Assembly (NCBI GenBank): GCA_036873135.1
Contig: JAPTYO010000007.1
Location: 58,762,383-58,826,382, forward strand
Reading direction: 5' to 3'
DNA: 64,000 nucleotides
Origin: Clarkia xantiana subsp. parviflora
Taxonomy: Eukaryota; Streptophyta; Magnoliopsida; Myrtales; Onagraceae
Position numbers and translations under genes: made by a program. The stretch's first letter is position 1; the number at the start of each line of letters is the position of its first letter. A model generated the notes under the pieces. The model had not been told where the DNA came from. It worked only from the letters and a program-made list of their open reading frames with translations, and made no database searches. Below are positions 60,818 to 64,000 of the stretch, piece after piece.

Positions 60818-62280
60818 TTAGGCTTGGTCCTTGTTGGCGGCATCAACGAGAGCTGGGTCCACGAGGTCGGTGGCAGAAGGCTCCACAGGTTCAGCCACTA
60901 GAAGGTCGATTATCGGAGCGTCGGCGCTTGGAGGCTCTGCTGCATCTTCAACAATCGCGGGAGTGCTCCCTCCATCACTCTCCTCCGAGAGAGCAAAGTA
61001 CTTCTTCGCAAAGGGAGCAAGAGAGGGAAACTTGTCGAAGTTGATGGCGTCGCCATACTCCAGGTAGAGTTCCTCGACTGCGTTGAAGAGGGTGTTCTCC
61101 ACCTCCGCGCTGCAGAACTTTACAGCATCAGCCTGAAAGTCTTCAGACCCCCGATAATCCTCCCGGCCCTTAGTCTCGGCCGCGACCAGCTGCGCAGGAA
61201 CCCCTGCAACTTGCTCCTCCAGAGCCTTCTTCTCGAGGACCAGCTTGTCCTCGGCAGCCTGCCGCTCCTGTTGCTCCCGTCTCAGGAGCTCCTCAAAGTC
61301 ACCAACCTGCTTTTGGAGGTCCCGAACCTTTCGGTCGAGGATGGCCTGCTCCTTGGCCAGCTTCCCCCGCGAAGACTTGGAGGCCGCGAGATCCTCATTC
61401 AGCTTGGCGATGGCCGCCCGGTCTCGCTCCTGGGACTCCTCAAAGGCAAAGAGGTACCCGAAGAGACGGTTGAAGTCCCCGAGCTCCTACGATAGGAGAA
61501 AGAGAAGTGTTAACGGACAAGAAACCAGTCTTAATGATGAAAAGAGAGAAGTGAGTTTTACCTCTATCCGACGCAGGGACATCTCTCGAACATCCCGACG
61601 CATCGCCTCCCGATTCAGGGAAATCGGATACCGCATGCTGGGCAGGATCGAGCCTGCCAGCAGATGCAGAGCCAGCTCTTCATGGGCACCCCCTTGTCGA
61701 AGCTGGACCCCTTGCAGTGTTTGGATTGGGGTCCAGGGAGCATCCACCCGCGCGGGGTCGAAGGCCCTGTAGAAACTCCCGTCGAGAGGGAGAGGAGGAG
61801 GGCCAGCACGAGTCGTGGAGGGGCGCACCTCCGGCTCGGCCCGAGTGGGGGAAGGAGTGAAGTCGTGGATGGGCGACGGCTGTCGCTGCTGCGGAGAAGA
61901 CGAGGGGGGCAGCCCCTGAGAGGTTGGTTTCAAGGGGGACTGCCCCGTCCTCCGACGATGACGAAGGGAACCGCCCTCATCAGTCTCCTCGGAGGAGTCC
62001 AAGGTTTCCACCCGACGAAATTGTTCGCAGGTCGGGGTTTCTTCCCCTGTTGAAGGAGGCGCCCCTGCTGAGGGTGGTGCACCCGCGGAAGCTTCAGCGC
62101 TCGACGGAGCTCCTGAGCGACCTGCACCTAGAGGACGAGAGGCTTCAGAAACGTAATCAGGGAGCTCATCAGGGTTCTTACACCAAACAATACGTCGGGA
62201 GACATATTGGTCCTTCCCGTAATAATTGTAGTAGCCCGCCTTCAGGACACGAGGAATTCCCCCCCGGAGGACTCGTTTGA
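60818..62280 (-). pseudogene. Gypsy-2 extra ORF downstream of integrase, with a 75-bp intron and a coiled coil
   Basis: Exon A (about 62280-61562) is open through YYNYYGKDQYVSRRIVWCKN, a proline/serine-rich linker (SPIHDFTPSPTRAEPEVRPS) and SLRRIE. A GT-AG intron of 75 bp (61561-61487) follows in phase 0. Exon B (61486-60818) encodes ELGDFNRLFGYLF, a coiled coil of about 100 residues (ERDRAAIAKLNEDLAASKSS to EKKALEEQVAG), a conserved-looking EVENTLFNAVEELYLEYGD and an acidic tail ending NKDQA. It resembles the C-terminal part of the 'putative gypsy type transposon' proteins (PF04195 family) known from Tat elements; that is recalled, not tested. No start codon is visible, so the N-terminus is probably lost. 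Role unknown. Confidence 0.6.
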
Positions 62281-62384
62281 CATCACGCTTAGAATAAATC
62301 TAAGAATAGCTCTGTTTGGAAGCAACCTCTTTATTTATTGATGGCACAAAATTCATTTACATCGAATCAAAATGATAAATAACA

Positions 62385-62515
62385 TACACCACTTAAGGCG
62401 ATTTTACATCGGGCACCACTTAAGGCGACTTTTCATCGGGCACCACTTAAGGCGACTTTTCATCGGGCACCACTTAAGGCGACTTTTCATCGGGCACCAC
62501 TTAAGGCGACTTTTC
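62385..62515. repeat. 27-bp minisatellite array B of gypsy-2
   Basis: Five units of ggcaccacttaaggcgactt plus ttcatcg, 27 bp apart, ending at the stop codon of the integrase frame. The unit is the reverse complement of that in array A. Confidence 0.9.
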
Positions 62516-62516
62516 A

Positions 62517-63836
62517 TCAAGCATAGTGTTTCTTCAAGTGTTCGCCACTAAAAGAATGCTTTAATACTCTGCCATCGAGGTCTTCCAACTTGTATGCATT
62601 CGGGGCTGGCATCCCCACGACCTTGTAAGGTCCTTCCAATTTTGGTGACATCTTGCCGATCCGATCCAAAAGGGTAAACTCGTTGCGACGCCAAACCAGC
62701 TCCCCAACGAAGGATTGTCGGGACTTAACTCGCCGATTGTAATACCTGGCCGTCGCCAAACGCATTCGAGCCTGGACTTCATCGGCTTCCCGCCTTTTCT
62801 CTTCGAGTAAGTCCAAGTCCAAACGTCTCATTTCATCGTTCGTCAGAGGCTCGTAATATCTCATCTGATGCGATGCTACGGTCACCTCCACGGGAGCAAC
62901 AACCTCCGTGCCATAAACAAGGCCAAACGGAGTCTCCCCAGTTGCTCGTTTGGGCGTCGTTCTAACGGCCCAAAGCACGTTTTCCAGCTCGTTCAGCCAT
63001 TTGCCCTTCAAGGCATAGACCCTCTTCTTCAGGCCATCCATCACGATTTTGTTGGCTGATTCCACCTGGCCATTAGTCTGAGCATGGCGTACAGAAGCTG
63101 TCCGATGCTCGATATTCAACTCTTCCAAATACTCCTTCACCTGAGACCCGTTAAACGGTGGACCATTGTCGCTGATCACCACCTTAGGAATCCCATATCT
63201 GGACACAATATGGGTCTGGAGGAACTTGACGATCTGGTTCCCCGTCGTTCTGGCCAGTGCCTTTGCCTCTATCCATTTCGAAAAATAATCGATAGCTACA
63301 AGTAAATACTTACATTGACCTTGTGCTTGTGGAAGAGGTCCCACCAAGTCGATGCCCCACTGCGCGAAGGGCCAAGCGCTCTTGATGGATGTCAGGTTGG
63401 CAGCTGGAGCCACAATGCTCGAGGCGTAGCTCTGGCACGCGTCACAGGATCGGACCAACGTCGTCGCCTCCTTGCTCATTGTAGGCCAATAGTAGCCCAA
63501 GTTCAACACTTTCCTCATAATGGATCGGGCCCCTTCATGACAAGCTGCGATCCCTTCATGCACCTCTTTCAGGATTCGACCTGTGTCGGGCTCAGCCACA
63601 CATTTCAAGTACGGAGTCGAGAACAAGCCCTTCTTGTATAGCTGATTGTCCAGCATCACGTAATTAGCCGCGATCCGACGTGTCCTGTCAGCTACTACTT
63701 TATCATCGGGGACTGCCCCCGTAGTCAGGTACGCGACTATCGGGGTCATCCAGGTGGGCTCCTCCTCCGATCCTGCTTCAATAGTACACACCTGTGTCGG
63801 GTCGGTGGTCGATTTCGAAGCTTTTAAAGCTCTCAT
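62517..63836 (-). pseudogene. Gypsy-2 integrase, open for about 439 codons
   Basis: Integrase inserts the retroelement cDNA. The frame shows the HHCC zinc finger (HEGIAACH...CDACQSY, about residues 94-136), the catalytic core with WGIDLVGPLP (Asp), VISDNGPPF (Asp) and NGQVESANK (Glu), then the Tat-style C-terminus (RTTPKRATGETPFGLVYG, KMSPKLEGPYKVV) and the end GEHLKKHYA. All catalytic residues are present. The start is artificial: in the RNase H frame upstream a stop lies just after the junction (about 63800-63780), so the polyprotein is broken and the integrase is in a shifted frame. The 3' end abuts array B. Confidence 0.9.
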
Positions 63837-64000
63837 TCAAGGCTTGTACCTCACACAGGTACTTCTTCATTATCGGGCTCTTCGCTTCGTATCGCCCTTG
63901 AACCTGGTTTACGATCAGGGCCGCGTCACACTTTACTTTCAAGTGAGCAACTCCCGTACCTTTGGCAATTTTCAGGCCCGTGATAAGAGCCTCATACTCC
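63776..64000 (-). pseudogene. Gypsy-2 RNase H, C-terminal part, cut by the window edge
   Basis: Minus-strand frame from the edge: EYEALITGLKIAKG, VKCDAALIVNQVQGRYEAK, IMKKYLCEVQALNESFKSFEI, then nonsense and a stop near 63776. EYEAL and the Asp of CDAALIV match the catalytic Glu and Asp of gypsy RNase H. The usual ADALSKLAS segment that joins RNase H to integrase is missing, so an out-of-frame deletion of linker sequence is likely. Confidence 0.8.

Larger units (their letters stand above)
58668..64000 (-). mobile_element. Gypsy-2: 3' part of a Ty3/gypsy Tat-like element
   Basis: Minus strand, from the window end: RNase H, integrase (63836-62517), a 27-bp repeat array (62515-62385), a spliced extra ORF (about 62280-60818), a 26-bp repeat array (about 60660-60271), 3' UTR, polypurine tract (59692-59680) and 3' LTR (59679 to about 58670). 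RT, protease, gag and the 5' LTR lie beyond the window. The LTR core resembles gypsy-1. Confidence 0.85.

Noticed and set aside
61211..62053. Leucine-rich and arginine-rich plus-strand open frames
   Set aside because: They are complements of the coiled-coil extra ORF on the minus strand, which has a coherent spliced frame.

Overview
The window is nuclear DNA from a flowering plant, most likely a eudicot. Evidence: genes split by short GT-AG introns, a plant-type TDY MAP kinase, a plant-type small mitochondrial inner-membrane protein gene, and dense Ty1/copia and Ty3/gypsy LTR retrotransposons with plant-type primer sites. I see no bacterial operon, CRISPR array, rRNA or tRNA gene.

Layout. 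(1) 1-49124 is a nest of one Ty1/copia family plus one Ty3/gypsy element. I number the copia copies 1 to 8. Copia-1 (minus, 55-8619) has two LTRs. Copia-2 (plus, 8656-20774) is split by gypsy-1 (minus, 8769-17937). Copia-3 (20775-21841) is a minus-oriented 5' leader fragment. Copia-4 (plus, 21842-26490) and copia-5 (minus, 26491-30670) follow. After about 1.2 kb of unassigned sequence comes copia-6 (plus, 31881-39253), which carries a foldback Mutator-like transposon (32610-33393) and a 1.8-kb tandem duplication. Copia-7 (plus, 38442-47121) is the most complete copy and shares its 5' LTR with copia-6. Copia-8 (47122-49124) is a 3' fragment. All are degenerate. (2) 49125-56700 is a genic island with two convergent genes: a four-exon gene for a 122-residue membrane protein resembling the plant complex I ESSS subunit (50024-51160, plus), and a group D (TDY) MAP kinase most like MPK9 (51589-55663, minus; nine coding exons, 493 residues). 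(3) 57237-58667 is a LINE-like retrosequence with a poly-A tail on the minus strand. (4) 58668-64000 is the 3' part of a second Ty3/gypsy Tat-like element (gypsy-2, minus): an LTR with palindromic W-box arrays, a tandem-repeat 3' UTR, a spliced extra ORF, integrase and the end of RNase H; it runs off the window.

Two patterns link the repeats. First, five copia copies carry the same non-coding cassette where protease and integrase should be, so the locus is dominated by a non-autonomous subfamily; only copia-7 keeps integrase, and it is broken by stops. Second, two LTRs have a polypurine tract on one side and a primer-binding site on the other, so they are shared between adjacent copies, as expected from unequal recombination. 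The two host genes work in unrelated processes (mitochondrial respiration and MAPK signalling); their pairing is only positional.

All homology statements rest on motif recognition by eye. No database search or alignment was run. Exon boundaries of the two host genes are supported by splice sites, conserved reading frame and lengths divisible by three.
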